From: Planococcus sp. PAMC 21323
GTDB lineage: Bacteria > Bacillota > Bacilli > Bacillales_A > Planococcaceae
Reading direction: 5' to 3'
Length of the DNA: 64,000 nt
Assembly (NCBI RefSeq): GCF_000785555.1
Contig: NZ_CP009129.1
Span: forward strand, 1,984,001-2,048,000
Positions 63,855 to 64,000 of the stretch are shown here, piece by piece; the stretch's first letter is position 1; each line of letters opens with the position of its first letter. A program made the translations under genes and the position numbers. Below the pieces are notes generated by a model that worked only from the letters and a program-made list of their open reading frames with translations, was not told the origin of the DNA and did no database searches.

Positions 63855-64000
63855 ATCTAATGGGCGTTTCGGCCGGTTTTCACAGTATTCACAACTAATA
63901 TCGGTGCAAGGTTCTTCGCGCCATTCATTACAACTTGCGCAGTAACTTGCATCAAATTCATCATCAAACGTTAATGCATCTAAACAAGTATGACAATACG
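63843..64000 (-). CDS. Cysteine-rich, probably zinc-binding protein (C-terminal part only)
   Basis: The gene runs off the right edge; the visible 51 codons translate as a C-terminus with CHTC, CASC and a CxxxxCEYC group (seven cysteines in all), ending RPKRPLDPRR. Paired CxxC motifs suggest zinc ribbons. I do not recognise the family. The gene lies on the same strand as ktrC and ends within a terminator hairpin. About 126 nt between it and ktrC hold the ktrC promoter region. Confidence 0.6.
   Translation of the reverse strand, partial: YCHTCLDALTFDDEFDASYCASCNEWREEPCTDISCEYCENRPKRPLDPRR

Overview
The window is a 64 kb piece of chromosome from an AT-rich, low-GC Gram-positive bacterium of the order Bacillales. 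Protein content and gene order point to a Planococcaceae-type organism (Planococcus or Planomicrobium-like). This is an inference from sequence resemblance and synteny, not from a search. No rRNA, tRNA, CRISPR array, prophage or insertion sequence was seen. Almost everything is core chromosome, and the order follows, read backwards, the Bacillus subtilis stretch from ykqB/ktrC to ylmH.

Layout. Positions 1-13.5 kb hold the division and cell-wall cluster on the minus strand: mraZ-rsmH-ftsL-pbpB-mraY-murD-divIB-ylxW-ylxX-sbp-ftsA-ftsZ, then ylmE-sepF-ylmG-ylmH. At 13.6-16.5 kb are bshC (bacillithiol), a small membrane protein and panE (pantothenate). At 16.6-20.7 kb are a three-gene biotin-dependent acyl-CoA carboxylase and an unusual crotonase-fold protein. 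At 20.8-29.4 kb is the rpmF/ylb region: L32, DUF177, tmcAL, a Lon-like PDZ protease, coaD, rsmD, ylbG, ricF/ylbF, ylbC and others. At 29.5-38.4 kb are an AI-2E family exporter and the complete caa3 cytochrome oxidase locus (ctaM, ctaG, ctaFEDC, ctaB, divergent ctaA). At 38.5-47.3 kb are pycA, ftsW and the yla genes with typA. At 47.3-53.4 kb are the ykt genes, a flavin oxidoreductase, speA, a structured tandem repeat and a polysaccharide deacetylase lipoprotein. At 53.5-64 kb are pdhABCD, ykyA, def, ykrA, a 23-codon ORF, rpoY-rnjA, ktrC and a partial Cys-rich gene.

The genes serve growth and division (septum assembly, peptidoglycan precursors, FtsW), aerobic respiration (heme A synthesis and caa3 oxidase), central carbon flow (pyruvate dehydrogenase and pyruvate carboxylase), RNA metabolism (RNase J1, epsilon subunit, RsmD, RsmH, TmcAL, RicF) and ion or redox homeostasis (KtrC, YlaN, BshC). 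Genes that B. subtilis carries at these same loci for sporulation (spoVD, spoVE, spoIIGA-sigE-sigG, ylbJ, ylbO/gerR, ylaJ) are absent, which fits a non-sporulating lineage.

The least explained element is at 52.09-52.50 kb. It is an A-B-A-b' array of ~120-bp hairpin-forming units in which the A and B units keep the same nested stems with different bases. Other items worth checking are a perfect 32-bp palindrome upstream of pdhA, a crotonase-fold protein lacking both usual catalytic glutamates beside the acyl-CoA carboxylase, a compact 23-codon transcription unit before rpoY, and a 33-bp coding palindrome that gives two convergent genes near-identical C-termini. I did not find a clear new multi-gene system.
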